Assembly (NCBI GenBank): GCA_022885665.1
Contig: JAGQDJ010000033.1
Span: forward strand, 186,001-250,000
DNA length: 64,000 nucleotides
Origin: Triops longicaudatus
Lineage: Eukaryota; Arthropoda; Branchiopoda; Notostraca; Triopsidae
Direction: 5' to 3'
In this document: positions 10,694 to 24,631 of the stretch, in pieces
Position numbering within the stretch: position 1 is the stretch's first letter
Layout: the number at the start of each line of letters is the position of its first letter
The notes under the pieces: generated by a model
Databases searched by the model: none
The model's input: only the letters and a program-made list of their open reading frames with translations
What the model was told of the DNA's origin: nothing
Translations under genes and position numbers: made by a program

Positions 10694-13600
10694 CTAACGA
10701 GACTTTTTTTATTGTATTCTAAGAAGCACCTGCATCCTGTAACCTAACTAGTAAATTATCACAGTGATTTAAAAATGAATCACGTTTGTCTTTGTGTTCT
10801 ATTCTGTTACTAAGAGACTAGCGTTGAGCTGAAATCCAGCGTTTCCGTTGTTTTGTGATGAGATTTTCTAAGCCTGGCCGGGGTGAGGAACGATCAATAC
10901 TTTGCCTTCAGCTTTGCCGTGATCTCGTCATGCGATCCTTCGCGTCGTCACCTAGTCATTTTCAGAATACGTTAACATTATGTGGAAGGTCGTGTTACTT
11001 GCCAACAACGTTTGTGTTTTCCTTCCTTTTTTTTGTTTTATTTCGTACTGCGGTCGCGTCCGATAAGACCACCCTTTTTCTTTATGACAGTACAAGTGCC
11101 TTTTTCGGAACAGACATGTAGTATTTTTGTTTACATCACGCGAATCTGAGAACAGAGCTGCAATGTATTAACTACGCTTAAGCCATGTACATCCGCTGAT
11201 ACGCGCCATTTGTTTTTCTGCGTCATCGATGTTCTAGCAGACCTTGATTGTCTTATAACTATCTTACAAGCCAAATAATCAACAAATTGTTTGCATTTCC
11301 ACTGATGAAGGGCTTTCTTCGTTTACAGTCTCATTCTTTCGATCAAGAAAGCTAAAGACGATATGTCGAAACTTCGGCATCGTCCGACTAAGAAAAAATA
11401 CTCATTATTTCGTGGCTTTGTGTTTGTAAACATTTTTAATTTCCTCTGAGTTGTTGTGTGTTTCTAATTAAGCAACCCTTGAGCAGCGGAAAATGTGAAA
11501 TATGCACGAAAGCTACGCAGAAGTTCAAGTGATTGCCTCAAGGCTTCCGAAATCAGATAATCGACAAGCTACGAATACAAATTCAAATTCTTGGACTATT
11601 ATCAGTTAATGCCCTTGTTCTAAGAAATCTTACGACGAAAAGTCCTGGTTAAGGTCATTTGATTTTCCGCATTTTTATCAAGACATGTTAACCGTGATTG
11701 TGCTGGGGCGACCCAGACCTGTGCCTAGTGTGTAAAAACGGCTCAACGTCCACTTTTAGTTTTCTCTAGCTCTCACCCATGCGCCCATGAAAATTAGAAA
11801 GTGGCTTTTGATTCAAATGCCCGGGAACATACGCATTTATTTTTTTAGTGACAGGAAACTGGTAATAATAGGTCAAGTCCAAATAGCTTCTTGTAGCAAA
11901 TGTTTTCGCAATGGCTACCGCTGGCGTTTGCTTAGTCATGTCCTTGGCTTAGTTAGTCTCCTGGTTATTTGGAAATTTCCCGAAAATTCCGGATAAGAAT
12001 GGGTTAGAAATGTTAACTCCAGGTGAAACACACGCAATCAACGATCGTGCCCTCCAACTTTCATTGTTGGGATTCTGTAACTGGGGAAACGGAGGAGCCT
12101 GACGTCAGCGGAAAATCCCTTCCATACGTTCCGTTCCACTTCGTAGCTCCTTAGCTCCGCCACAGGCCGACCAGAAAGCTTGTCGGGAGTAGTTACACAG
12201 CGGCTGGGGGCTTACATAGCCGTGTCAGCTGACGAGCTGCGCAGATAGTCCAGAGCTTTTGCATAGTGACTAGTTGCGCTTGACGGGGGGTTTGCTACGT
12301 GACAGTAGCCAAGTTTGTGGATAAATATTGTCCATAATTTTTCGTTTGCCGTTTGGAATGCGTGAGTGCCAGTTAGCACTCGTCTCAATTTGCTATATTG
12401 CAGTATTCCTTTTACCCGACCGACATCCCGTTTTAGTCGATATACTACGGTGATCTTCTGTTGAAAGGTAGACCATTTTCTCAAGTGCTGACACTGGACA
12501 AGAAGTTGGCAAAACGGATCTGGGAAAGAGTTTTGTGAGTGTCTTGCCATGGTAACAAAGAACGGGGTCGTTGTACGACACGAAGCAGACAAGGCGCTTT
12601 TGTTTAGGCTCAGCTTACTATAGACCGTTGTTTTTCTGCTTTACACTGATTTCCTTAGTTAGGGTGAAATAATTCAACACAAGCGTCCCAGGGGCTGTGG
12701 AAACTTAAGAAATGGAAAAGTGTGTGCGCGCATGTCGTTTGGAAAGTTTTTAGTGCCAGAAAAGAAATTCTTATACTTTCTGGAGAAAAAAGTTCCCGAA
12801 AAAGGACAGGTGTTTGCCTTTAGGCTCTCACCTGGATTCACGTCCGTGTGGTTGGAAAGACACTTTAACTTGGGTGTTTTTTTTTACTCGAAAATGGTTC
12901 ATTTCACGTCATTGAAAGGAACAAATTTAGAGAGCAGTTAAGCCAGCGTCGAAAAGCATTATAATGATTGATAACAATTAACTCGAGCTGAATGAATGTA
13001 GACTTGCGTATGTAACCCTTTAATCCCCTGTGAACCTATATAACGTATCTTATAATCTTGTATGATTACAAGTACACCTAAAGACAAACTAGGAAGGTAG
13101 GTAACGTAAGGGTTTTATAATAAAACAAAAAAAAAAAATTGACCCATTCAAAGCTAACCATACATCTAAACGTAGATTCCCGTGTGCTAGACAATTATAT
13201 AGGTCACTCTTTCGACAGTATTGCACTGTTCTCATAAAAATAAAATAAAAGCCTACGCAAGATTTACAAATCTTCCAGACTTGCGGTACTTAAGTAAGCG
13301 AGCGAAATTGTCTTGCGCGATCTGTGAAGTTTTGCGAATCGACTGTCATAAAAAAGGCGGGAGATATAAACAGTGATGATCAGTCTTCGTCTTAAGCAAC
13401 AGTACGTTCCATAGTAGGCTACCGCTTTTGCGCCAGTGTTACGTAAAACAAGCTACATCCATTAATAGGCCTGCACAAAATGCTGTTGGGCCTCGATCTG
13501 TTTAATTCTTGCCTAGTTTAACAAATGTTGCAGTACAGAACTGTCAGTTGGTGCTTAGTAATGTTAAAGGAAATTCTAAAATTATTGTAGGGTAATTAAC

Positions 13601-14131
13601 TTTTGTCTTTTCCTAGCTTGTGCACATCGCGTGAATATTGACGTCCCTCCCAAGTAGTTAACCCGTGTGTTCCGTTGGTTGCGTAGGGCCAAACCTATAG
13701 ATATCACCAGAAAAAGTCTATTTGGAAACAGGCCATGAATTCTCTAGCCAAAATAGTTATCTAAAAATAGTTTGGTGTTTGAACGAACTGCCGAAGGGGA
13801 GTTCAGTGAGAGGTGTTGGCTGTAAGAGCTAAGAGGAAATTTCAGATAGGAGCTCGTAATGCTCCACTAAAAAGACTTGTGAGCAAAAGTTTTTTCTTTT
13901 CATGCTCAGCATTTCCTTGAATGCCTTGGCTATCACATTTCAGTGGAGGATATTTATACGTTAAAGAATGCGCACGTTTAAAAAACACACGTGGAACTCT
14001 TTCTGCGGTACAGAAATCTCACCTTTTACGGAAGAAGGCAGCTAATATTAATACATACTAAGCAATACTGATATATACAGATAATTAACACCTGATTGTA
14101 TTTAATCTTAGCCAATGTATTTAAAGTGTAA

Positions 14132-14291
14132 CTCTCAAGACCGTATTTAGGGGGTTAAGGGTTCGGCACCCACGAAGTTTTCTTTAAAATGGGGAGATAG
14201 GGAAACGCAAAATGTAAAATAATGCATATAGTAAAACCCCTCTCGAACCTTCTCCCCCTCTCCGAACGAAATCCTGGATATGAGCCTGGTA
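14132..14291. repeat. dispersed-repeat / DNA transposon fragment
   Basis: The left end (CTCAAGACCGTATTTAGGGG then a G-rich run) and the reverse complement of the right end (CCAGGCTCATATCCAGGATT then GTTCGGAGAGGGGG) resemble each other and the CAGG(C/G)-CGTA-GCCAGGATTT type termini of non-autonomous DNA transposons common in invertebrates. Runs of C and G stand out from the AT-rich surroundings. The arms are diverged, so this is an old copy. It ends about 250 bp before the IP6K start codon and may sit in its promoter or 5' UTR. Confidence 0.35.
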
Positions 14292-14538
14292 ACAGTTCAT
14301 ATCAGTTTGTCTAAACAAGACTTGTCCCTCCGTTTTAGTTTCCCATTTTCTCTCGTTATTGAACAATTACAAATAAATCACGTTGTACCTTTTGTTTGAA
14401 GCTTTAACTATGTCAGCCATTCTAATACTATTTTCATCCTAGTAGGTTTTGGAGCGGTAAGAATAAACTCAAATTTCCACGTTTGGACACATATACTGGA
14501 AGGACGTTTTGGGGTTTCTACGGAAAAGAACCGACAAA

Positions 14539-16463
14539 ATGGCTGTTGCTCCATCAGCAGCGCCGTCCAGAAACGGAAGAAGGTTTGGCTTTCAGAAGGT
14601 TCCAGCATTAGTACCAAAAATGTGTTCAAATTTCGAGAGGGATCAAATACCATTACAACCTTTTATTTACCAAGTAAGCTTACGTTTGATATTAAACAAT
14701 CAAAGATGATTCACTAACCGGAATTTCCTCAGGTTGGCGGGCATACTCAATTCTTACAATTGGATCACTCGACTGTTTGCAAACCAGCCATCCCTCGGGA
14801 ACTCAGTTTTTATCTTCATGCCCCCGATGATGTTCGAGAGTTTGCACCACTTTATAAGGGTAGAACTGTCAAAATGTTCTTGCATTAAATTTTGATTATA
14901 GTTTGTTACTTCTCATTTCCTCAGGAGTTGTTCAAGTGAAATATGACCCAGTGAAGCCCATGATAAGAAAGTACCACTCGGAGCAAGTGGAAGTAATTAT
15001 GGATCCGGAAAATAGTTACAACAAGCCTGATATGGACAGACATTTGCGGTAAATATATTGTTTACCTTGGAAGCAAGTGACCTTATTCATGACGTGCAAT
15101 GTGACTTTAGGATTAGACTTCGAGGAACTGGTAGTCCCGTGGAATGGCCCGAGGCATGTGACGTTCAACTACCATGGCAATGTCCCAAAAGCTCGCTTCC
15201 GCAAAGTAATTGCTCACACGTGTGTTTTGCCCGTTTGGCTCAATCGATTTTTCTTTCTCGCAGTTCTCATCATGTTGGAAAACGTGACAAGTCGTTTTAA
15301 ACGGCCCTGCATTTTAGACCTGAAAATGGGCACGCGCCAGCACGGGGATGATGCCACAGCTGAGAAACGTTGTCGCCAAATGGCTAAATGCGAAGCAAGT
15401 ACCTCGGCTTCCTTAGGTGTCCGTCTCTGTGGTATGCAGGTAATAGAATACAGTTAATCGACCGAGTTATGAAAGAATTATAATTAAATTGCGAACATTT
15501 TATATCGCAGGTGTATGTACCGGGCATAGGTGATTATATTAACCAGGACAAGTATTATGGCAGACGATTGGACGAGGCTGGTTTACGAAAAGCTCTTCGG
15601 CAGTTTTTTGCGAGCGGAGGAAGTCAAAAGCGTTTGATTATCGGAGAAATTTTGAGCCGTTTAAAAGAGTTACGAAGGACTGTCGAAAAACAACACACGT
15701 ACAGGTTCTATTCCAGGTAAGTGGTTTTTACTATGTAAACTTTAGCTAAAAAACACTTTTTCTACGCAGTTCACTTCTTGTCGTATATGAAGGCTGTCCA
15801 GACGCTTACCCTCCATATAGTAAAGACAGCGATGGTGGCACGTGCCAAACGTTCACTAACGACTTGGAGTGTTTATCCGATTCCTCTCAAGAGTGTGCCA
15901 ATCTAACCAAAACCATGACCAACGCACATTACCTTCATAGGCTTGAAGTCGGGAAAGCGACTGATGAAGTCGATAGTTGGGAAGACCTGGAACTGCCTCC
16001 ACATTTTGACGGAGAAAATTCTATAGATAGTGTAGATAGTGGCCTTGGAGCTGGTGGTGCGTCAGATGAAACAGATATTGATTCCGAATTGGAAAGCAAG
16101 TCATTAGATATGGCTACAAACTTTTCATTACGCTGCAGTGGGTCAAATGCTGAATTAGGCGGAGATACTAGGAAGTCCAAACTGGTATGTGAGCAGGACG
16201 GGATACCGGCACAAGAGCATGTGCGCGGACTCCAGCAAAAATTTAAACGTAAACGGCATAACTCGCACGAAGCCATTCCTACCTTTCCTTCAAAGGTCAA
16301 GTGCAGGCCGCATAGAACTTTTTCGGATGTGAGAATGATTGATTTCGCTCATACAACGTTCCCTGGATATCTGGGCAGCTCCAAAGTACACCGCGGTCCA
16401 GACACAGGTTATTTGTTAGGATTGGATAGCCTGACTCGAATTTTAACCGAAATTCGGGGTTGA
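14539..16463 (+). CDS. IP6K: inositol hexakisphosphate kinase, 7 exons
   Basis: The enzyme phosphorylates InsP6 with ATP to 5-InsP7 (inositol pyrophosphate), acting in cytosol and nucleus. Exons: 14539-14673, 14733-14859, 14925-15048, 15111-15205, 15264-15439, 15511-15716 and 15770-16463; all junctions are GT-AG, introns 53-71 bp, total 518 residues. Family marks in order: PLQPFIYQVGGH near residues 36-47, CKP and the EFAPLYKG segment, the IPK-family catalytic motif PCILDLKMG (residues 175-183) followed by TRQHGDD, CGMQVY, the FYSSSLLVVYEG strand, and the C-terminal MIDFAHTTFPGY motif with the metal-binding Asp of IDF (residue 479). An acidic and serine-rich insert of about 180 residues separates the last two. 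I chose ATG 14539 for its context (CAAAATGGCT); an in-frame ATG at 14620 is an alternative giving 491 residues. No obvious defect; likely functional. Confidence 0.95.
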
Positions 16464-19400
16464 AACTTCAGATCAGGAGTGATGGCTACTAGGGAGTGTA
16501 AAGAAAGAGCACGTACACGATGACAAAAACACACATGTATTTCCTCCTGCCACGAAGTACCTGCTTGTAGATTCCAGTGTCTAATTGTGATCTTCGCAAT
16601 ATTTTAAGGACCAACTTTGAGTGGTCGTTTTGGAATATAACTGTAAAGCTGTATTTTTTTAAAATACACTTTTCATTTAAAAAATTGAAGGAGTCGTTCT
16701 TCTTTTGGTGTATTTATTTAGGTTCTATTTACGCCTAAATTGAATACTTTCATTTATCTAATGCCACGGCAGTTGCGCGAGCGCGTCCCACTCTATTCTC
16801 TTTCGAACGATTTTGACCCCCGCCCCAAGCTTATGTCACAGATGGCGTAGGGTGAGGAAACGGCAGGTTTGTTTGAGTCGTTTTCATTTAGAATTACTGT
16901 ACAACAGTATTGCGGAAAAGAATATCTGGAAACAGGTGCATGTAAAGTACTGGGTCTGTCAAAATTCGAAACGTATCCATGTGTCTTACCTCGCCGCCAC
17001 TGCTTATCCCTTTGACACAAATCCTTGACATGCTTGTGCCGTGAGGGCCCATCTCCACGTATTTTTTTTATAGTAGTTTATAGTTTTTTATAGTCTCTTG
17101 TTTACTCAAATTGTAGGTACACAAGACCGCCAAGGTATATGCTTATCACATTTCTCCACGCATATTAGCTGCTATTTTGCGTTCCGCTTCAGTTCCAATA
17201 CCCAGTTACAGTTCATGCTGTTACACGTCGTAAAATAAAAATCGCCCAACTGCTAAGTTGACTAATCGACTTCTGATTGTGTGGTTTAACAACAACTTTT
17301 CAACCAATTACGTGTTTAAACCCATTCCTCTGTAACTCCTTCACCATCAGAAAAGAAAAGCATCTAATAATGGCAGCTGGCAGTGTGGTAATGTAGTAAT
17401 GTTCAGCACAGTACCTTGTGTACCAAGACGGACTGTTATAAGAGGAACAGATTAATGATATGCAAGTCAATAGAATGCAACTAACTGCTTACTAACTAAA
17501 GATATCTTGTTGCTCTGCATACTTAAGTCAAAGTACGTACGTACACAGAAAACTAGTTTTCTTAAAAAATCTCAAATCGATAAAATCTGGGAAAAATGTA
17601 ATGACCAACATACGAGGTATTTGTAGAGACGTCTTCATAAACATAGCTAAGTAATTTTCAGCCTTTTTATGGGAAAGAGGTTTCGGCAAAACTCGTAAAC
17701 GTTCCGTGGGTTAGGCATGATTTAAAACATACTGTATACTAGTTGACTCTCAAAACTGAGCTTCAAATGCTTCGATTTTTCGTGCAAAGCAAAACTCCAA
17801 AGAGAATCTCATAATAAGATACTAAGCAATCTGCAAAAATGAGTTTCATGGTGTAAAGCTATGATAAATGCGTAGAACTCAGCACGTTTTCGTTCAGATT
17901 CTAAAACGATTCTCTTCTACGAATAAAAGGGGGTCTCTGATGAGAGCTTCTAGCTTTACCCTCTAGTTTTATTCTACCGATTTCCTTTGCCACCTTAGGG
18001 TATCTTACTATTCAGTAAAACTCCCTTACCCAGAAAAATTCCTCATCCAATTGGCACCTTTATTCCACTTTACATGTGGACACATGCCGCGGAAGATCTT
18101 TCTACGTTTCTCACTCGCAGATGCGTTAAATAGCTTGTCTTCTGTCCGATCAGACCACGAGGAACAAGGAAGATTGTAGCTGTTGTGATATTAGTCACAA
18201 GCGTTACACTTTTATTGTTGCTATACAGTGCTGCAGCAAAATTCAGGGTCAAAAATTCTGCAAACCTCTAATAGTGACTGAATTCAATTTAAAGAATGTG
18301 GCGTCAAATGATTATAACTGCTTCAAAAGACGTTTGCGATATATATCTACCTCTTGTACTTTGGCGTTCACTAACCCTGGCAGCTTCTGGATGCAACTAG
18401 CACCTTGATAGTCTTTTCGGGTGTTATCTTTGGTGACCTCCGACATTGACGATATGAGGTAACCGGGAAAAGTAGCCAGGGGTTAGTGGGGAGGAGTAGA
18501 GTAGCCTGTGTGGATTGGGACGAATGAGAGGAGAGAGTACTCAAAATGTAACAAAAGTGGAAACTAACCTGAACAAATGACATGATCGAAAAATATACCG
18601 CTTCTTTTGAGTCAGACTTCACTCCAAATTATTAAAACTTTGTAGGGGGTGGTGGGATTACTCCCGAAATGTTTTTTAGGTGTAATGGGAAAGACAGAAG
18701 AACCCGAAAAAGTCTCATAATGATTGCATTCGCCCTCCGAATCCTCTGGCCTACACTCTCGAACCGAAACCCTGGGTCCAATGACGTGATCCTCATGACG
18801 TCATTGACAAGATTTTCGCCATAATATTGGTATGCCATTAAACAGCCTTTCAATGCCGAACTTTAATATCTGCTACCTTTATTTAGAAAGTGTAGGAGTA
18901 CAGGAGAGTGTATCGCAACAAACAGTTCAGTAAAACTACTGAGTAACTCGAAACGAGATCCAATCACTTGGATTCCAGAGTGTTAAGTCGCAACTGTGCC
19001 ATCTAACATCCGGAGTGACATACTATCCCTTCCATGATGTGTCTTGGGCGACAAGTCCTAGATGGCATGAATGCTTTCTTTCCGTGCCCATTACGTTCTA
19101 ATCTGCATTACATGCACTTCTCAAACGTTTACGTGCAAAATTAGCTTAAATGCAATTTGATCGGTTTCCAGAAAGGTAAAGCTGTGGAAGGGTCTAATTA
19201 ACAATTTTTGACGAGGTATGCAACGAAGTAGCGGAATGAAGCCCTACTTTATCCCCCTCGTCATCTGGGCCCTTCCGCACAGCACTTTCCCTATTCATGC
19301 ACCTGGACATATTAATGATCATGAACGCCTTGTGGACGTGGAAGTTGACCGAACAAAGGAAACGGAGCCTTTTGTGTCCCCACACGGCCCGCGGAAGTGA

Positions 19401-19977
19401 GACTTTGTGTGTCATCATCTCTCTTAAGTCATATTACGGTGAAACGAAATATCATGGTACTTGACAAATCTTTCAAATTATTTTAAGTGGAAATTAAAGA
19501 GACACGTCTCCGAAAGCTTAGTCACAAACAGAAAATTACTAGTAAATATCTGCTTGCTGAAAACGGTCTTAGACCTTAGCGCTTTTTGGCTTCTTTGTAA
19601 ACCGAGTGTATTTCAATAGCCCTCAAAGTTGATTACTCTGCTACTCATGGCAGCATCTTTGGTTCCTCTCCACTTATATAATAAAATAAAATATATTGCA
19701 CGAGAATCATGCGTACAGTAACGTCACTAGCTAGTCACTTCTTGGCGTATAGCGTCTAATGATAAGATTTAACATCAGTCTTTTTCTTGCTCTTCCGCTC
19801 GTCATTTTGTGCCCTGGCCCACGTCTCTTCCTATATTTATTTTTTATATATATTTGTGCATGTCAATTGGTTCTAATTTTCCGTTTGACTTTGAGCGCTT
19901 TGTCCATTCTGGAAAGTATAGATAGATTTTTTGTGTATGCGCGTCTTTACGCAGCTTGTTTTGTCATTGCTTGGCAG

Positions 19978-20088
19978 GAGGCTCAGTGAACGCCACTATC
20001 GCTGCCCGCCATGGCCGGGGCGCTCTTGAGGCGTCGCCACAGTCGTTCACGTCGGTCTCCCGGATCGAATCTACTTCCCCTACTCCTG
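19978..20088 (+). CDS. orphan exon candidate, GC-rich, phase 1-1
   Basis: A T-rich tract ending TTGGCAG leads into an open stretch of 37 codons (…VNATIAARHGRG…) that ends at G|GTTAGG. GC is far higher than in flanking DNA and third positions are mostly G or C, as in the known exons' better conserved parts. The exon starts and ends in phase 1, matching the first recognised ADAM exon at 33591, which also needs a phase-1 partner. It could be an upstream ADAM exon separated by a 13.5-kb intron, or an exon of another gene, or chance. I recognise no domain. Confidence 0.22.
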
Positions 20089-21562
20089 GTTAGGGCCCCT
20101 TCGCTGGGTACATTTTAGTCTTGCATTTACCCCCGTAGTGGTTTGTGTGTAACTTGGTTAGGTCTACGAGGTCGTAATTTCTTTCGTGCGTTACTTTCTA
20201 AGAAGCATATATTTTCCGAGAGAATATTTTTATGCGGATTGCGTTCCACTGTACGTGGTTTGTAGCTAGTGTGCCATAATTCCTCTGATTGAGTTTTGGA
20301 GAATATTTTTTTGTGAACGTTGTTTAAGTGCCCACTACTATTAGAAATATTCTTGTGATATCTCTGCAAACGATGGCGTCGCCAGCACAGCTTTAATGAT
20401 GTTCTTGAGCATGGGAAACAGTAATGGCTCAAAGTAGCAGATAGCTACAGCTTTTGGTTGTGTTGGGCAAGGAGGGTGTTACAAGTGTTGGGATTATGAA
20501 TCCGAGAGTCTAGTTATCCGAAGGAAAAGGAGACAACGAAAGCTTAGCGTTTTCGATAACGTGGTGTTCGAGTGGAGTTTGGGAACGGACCCCCCACCCC
20601 CCCCCCTCCCCTCACCTTAACTAGCATGGCACTAGACTGCTGATGATTTCATCATGTTGCTTCTTCATTTGTTCGTTGTGGGGACGTTTACCCTCGGTAT
20701 TAAGTGCTATGGAGCCCGGCCAGAGACTAAGCGAGGTAAAGTTGTCGGGAGATACACATATATCGAAAGCAAGCAACTATACCATTCCAGCCGCTCTTAG
20801 GAACTCACTTATTGATTGCATGAGTTGCTTCATTGGCAAAAGTCCAACGCAGCACAATATTGTTTTTCTTCCATAATTTGCTAAGAATACTTGAAGACCG
20901 AAAAGTTCTTTCGACCGTACCTTTTTCTACTTGAGCAATTTTATTACAGTTCCTGAATCTATAAATCTACACCCCCTATAAAAGACCCCTTATTTCTAAT
21001 AAAATGTGCGTGAACCCCTGTGTCAGTAAGGTTAACTACAGAATGTCAGGAGTCACCTGCTGAAGACATACATACATATGCTTTTGTCTTTGTGCTCTTG
21101 TTATCGTGTCCCCTGTATAGGACGCATAGATAACATTATTGAACGCGACTATTTGCCATATTTTACGCATTAGCTGGCATTTTGCATGCTCCTGGCTGGT
21201 GAGCTGTTCTTTCAGAACAGGTATTGATCTTTGGCAAGGTAAATGCGAGATCCTCTAAGGTATGAGTTATTTTAGGCTCCTTTCTCGAGTGCACACGGTT
21301 TACCATTGGCCTTATTATATTTTCATTAAAAGGTATACCAGATGGTATAAAAAGTGCGGGTTGTCTTGGTTATGGGTCTACGCGTTTTGTTGTAAAGGCA
21401 GACCGATGTAATGGGAGTTCGTCACGAGTCTACCTCTACCCCTCCACCCTATTTGCTAGCTGAAAAGCGTGGTAACGGTAGGGACACAAAGCGCTCCCTA
21501 AACCGAACCGACGTGTACATCGACAAGGGATGTCGGCGCCGCCGCCGTCCCTGCCCATCAAG

Positions 21563-21709
21563 ACTTGGATCAATACGAAGGCATAAGCGCATGGGAGTAC
21601 ACGCTGGCTGAGAGTAAAACCAAAGATCGGTGGAAGCGAAGAGGTCCCCGAGAAGGAAAAATTGTCTTGCACTTTTCCACTCCTCTCACACGGGCATCGA
21701 TTTTGACAT
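21563..21709 (+). CDS. orphan exon candidate, phase 1-1
   Basis: A pyrimidine-rich stretch ending CCCATCAAG precedes 49 open codons with a charged, protein-like composition (…DQYEGISAWEYTLAES… then a basic WKRRGPREGK), ending at a strong donor T|GTAAGA. Phase is 1 at both ends, again compatible with the ADAM exon at 33591 and with the candidate at 19978. The frame is open a little further upstream to about 21503. No family recognised; other frames are also open here, so this is weak. Confidence 0.2.
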
Positions 21710-24631
21710 GTAAGACTGAGAGACAGTCCTTTTTAGCGATGAGTGGACTAAATTGAAATTCCTGAGCATCAGAGCAGTAACAGAAACAGAACGAAAAAGG
21801 GAGAGAAGCAGCCACTTAGTTGCTCCTTTTCTAAACCGCGTTGTTTAGTTAAAATCACGGGGTTAAAGATAGAGTATTAGGTAGGTGTGTGGGGTATGCC
21901 TAGGATAAGGACCGAGTTATTTCTAAGTTTGCGTGTTGTGAGTATGCTTATATGCTCCTTAACGCGGTAGCTGAAAATTTACGATGGCCTCAGCCTTTTT
22001 GACTATGGGCTTTAGACTGGCGCGAGCCGACAAATGTTAACCGGAAGCTGCTACAGCTAGGGGTTATAAAGCACTGGTATTTTTCTTCCCGCTGGGTAAA
22101 GAAGACAGATTCGTGTAAGCCAAAGAAATTCAGTTCCGTCAAAAAGCTTTCCTTTTTCTAGCGATAACATTGGCATTTTTTTCGGTAGCAAATGTATGCT
22201 GGTTGTCTTTGCGTTCGTCGTTATGAAAAACTCCATCGTAATTGGAGTTAGGGAGTAAGGTAGGAGTGTAAAGTAAAAGGGCGGTTGGAAGAAGAGCATT
22301 CTATCTTGATTTAACAATGTGCGTATTGTACGTGGTACGATGTAATTATTTTACGGTGTTGTGGAACTGCTTCGTGTCAGAACTCCACTACTGCGAACAT
22401 ATGTTATTTCTCCTTTTTTCCCCTGTTCTCTACACGCAGTAGAAGGCAACTTGTAAAGTGTAATAGGGAGCTCTCCTTTACAGAGTATTAATGTTTAATT
22501 AAGAATACCCCTAATACTAGATTTACCGTTATCACGCTTTGCTGTGTGAAGTAGTGGTTACCGATAACAACGCCTGGTACCGCGTGTCTGCGGGGTGCAA
22601 AACTGGAAGAAAAAGGTACGCGCTTTTCTTCGTACTGAAGACCATTTACTTCTACTCTTCACAGTCACTCAGTCACGTCTACTCATGTTAGTCAGCAAGG
22701 GAAGGTTCCGATAGCGTTTGTCAAGCACTCCAGTTTGCATTGCTACCCGCATTAGCTATATGACTTAAGCAAACTATTTTATAGGCCTATATAGTTTGTT
22801 TTCTACAAGACTACAATTGGCTGGACTAATAAATATGTAAGTGAAGATAATGCTTGAATAAATGTATGAACAAGTATGAATATATAAATATGAAGTAAGG
22901 AATACGAGTGGAAGAAGAATGTCGCTCATATGCTCGAGGCGAACTCTTCGTAAAGATTATAGTTTAGGAGCTATGAATTACACGCAGGAAGAATGCAAGC
23001 TTTGTAATCATCATTTACTCTCCAATTATTCTTGAACCGCCTAAGGAAACCTTCGTCGTTTGTACTTCGCTTGGTTGTCCACACACTTAAACAAGTTTCG
23101 TCAAAGCGAGTTGGAGAAAGGGGCACATACGCACAGGCCGTTTCCAAGGCAACCTCTTGCCATATACAGGCAATAGACTTTAAAGCAAATTTATTCACAT
23201 CCACAATTTTAACGTTGAAAGGCTGTATGTCAGGAAGTAACAAAACGTCACGTCAGTGCAGTGCATAAAATACAGTTAAAATGTAATTAAACATTGAATT
23301 TTTGTTACAAGGAACAGCTTTGGACGTTTGAAAAAGAGGAAAGGTAAGCAAACTATGAGAAAAAAGTTCCTTCCATGATATCTAGGATAGCTCTCTGGAG
23401 CCATCGCTAACTCGTTCGGAATATTGCTTGCCTTTGTTCCGAAGCTGAGAGGTGTAATCTGGTGATACACTCCAAAAATACATTGTGAAGCAGTGAGAAG
23501 AGGCCAATTTGACGCGGATTCTTTTCACAAAAGCTTTCCTTCCAACTTTTTTTTTTGTTCTTGTTAAAAAAAGCACCATGTGTAAGTTTTAGGCTAGTAA
23601 AGAATCTTGTGGCACAGTAAGTGTGGTCTTGAAATATGCACTGTGTAGTTAGATTTTTTTATCTTTAATCACCGGAACGTCGTTCTCGAGAAAAAGCCTC
23701 CAAATTGAGGACGGCTCTTGGTTGGTTTGTCGCCGGAAACGACCTCGCTGCTGCAGACTGTTTCGGGAGTAGGTTTGCCAAAAAAACAAAAAAAAAAACA
23801 TGTTCTAACGCTCATTGTGTTCAGCAATAGACCCCACGAGTCGCGGAATCGTCTCTGCGTGTTCTTAGAGCTGTTGTTGACTTTCTAAACTCGGGTTGTA
23901 AAAAGCGAAAGAAAGTTACTGGTACACCGTAAAAATGTCAACATGTCAACCCGCCAAACCTCCTGACCAGTCGTGTGGCAGTTGTCGCTGCGATGGCAGA
24001 TTTGGACTGCGGACTGTCGTGCTTCTTTGACGAATGACCCAAAATCAGCTAGTTGGTGGTTAGCTTCGATTTTTTTTCATTCATTTTGTCGTTGGTCTGG
24101 AAGTTGAGGACACTGCAAATACTCCAGTAGAAAATTGAATATCGCAACCAAGAGACAAAAAGCTGACACGAAACCGAAGTAAGTTTCGTGAGCTGCTCAT
24201 TATAAGTCAAATTGTCAAAAACTTGTGTCCATAGAGGGACTCGAAAGTTCCACTAATAGCAATGGTCCACACTGCTCGGCGATGTAGCGTGACAAGGAAC
24301 CGTAACCTTTTTGTATCGACGACAAAAACCAACTCAGAAATGGAAGTTAGGCATGAAACGTAACATAAACACTTATCTTCTTTGCACTTTTTTTTCTAGC
24401 TTTTACTTTCTTTTCTGTCTTCAGAAGCTTTCGGCTGTGATATGCGGGGTATTTGCGTGAAACCCCGTCCGAGTGCTGTCAGGCTCTCGCGAAAGCATTT
24501 GCCAGTTTATTTGAGAATTACTGCAGGAGTAAACAAAAAACATTATGTAACCAACAGATGTTTAGCTTTTACAGTTTCTTTTTTTATATAAAAGAAAAGT
24601 AAGACAAACTTGCAGTATCGCACAAACGGAG

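Larger units (their letters stand above)
4379..14131. other. long gene-poor region with scattered repeats
   Basis: About 9.7 kb without a gene I can support. Open frames on both strands reach at most 126 codons, the level expected by chance in AT-rich DNA over this length, and none has a recognisable motif or a consistent splice chain. The stretch holds a tRNA-derived SINE relic near 4.9 kb and three short hairpins (5.8, 8.55 and 10.67 kb), listed separately. The segment 12.0-12.6 kb is richer in GC than its surroundings and might be regulatory; nothing specific is visible. Confidence 0.5.

Noticed and set aside
12212..12592. 126-codon minus-strand frame
   Set aside because: Length is within chance expectation, no recognisable motif, no splice-consistent neighbours.
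20588..20616. C-rich run as a G-quadruplex or regulatory motif
   Set aside because: A simple homopolymer-like run without spaced G tracts on the other strand beyond one block; nothing more can be claimed.
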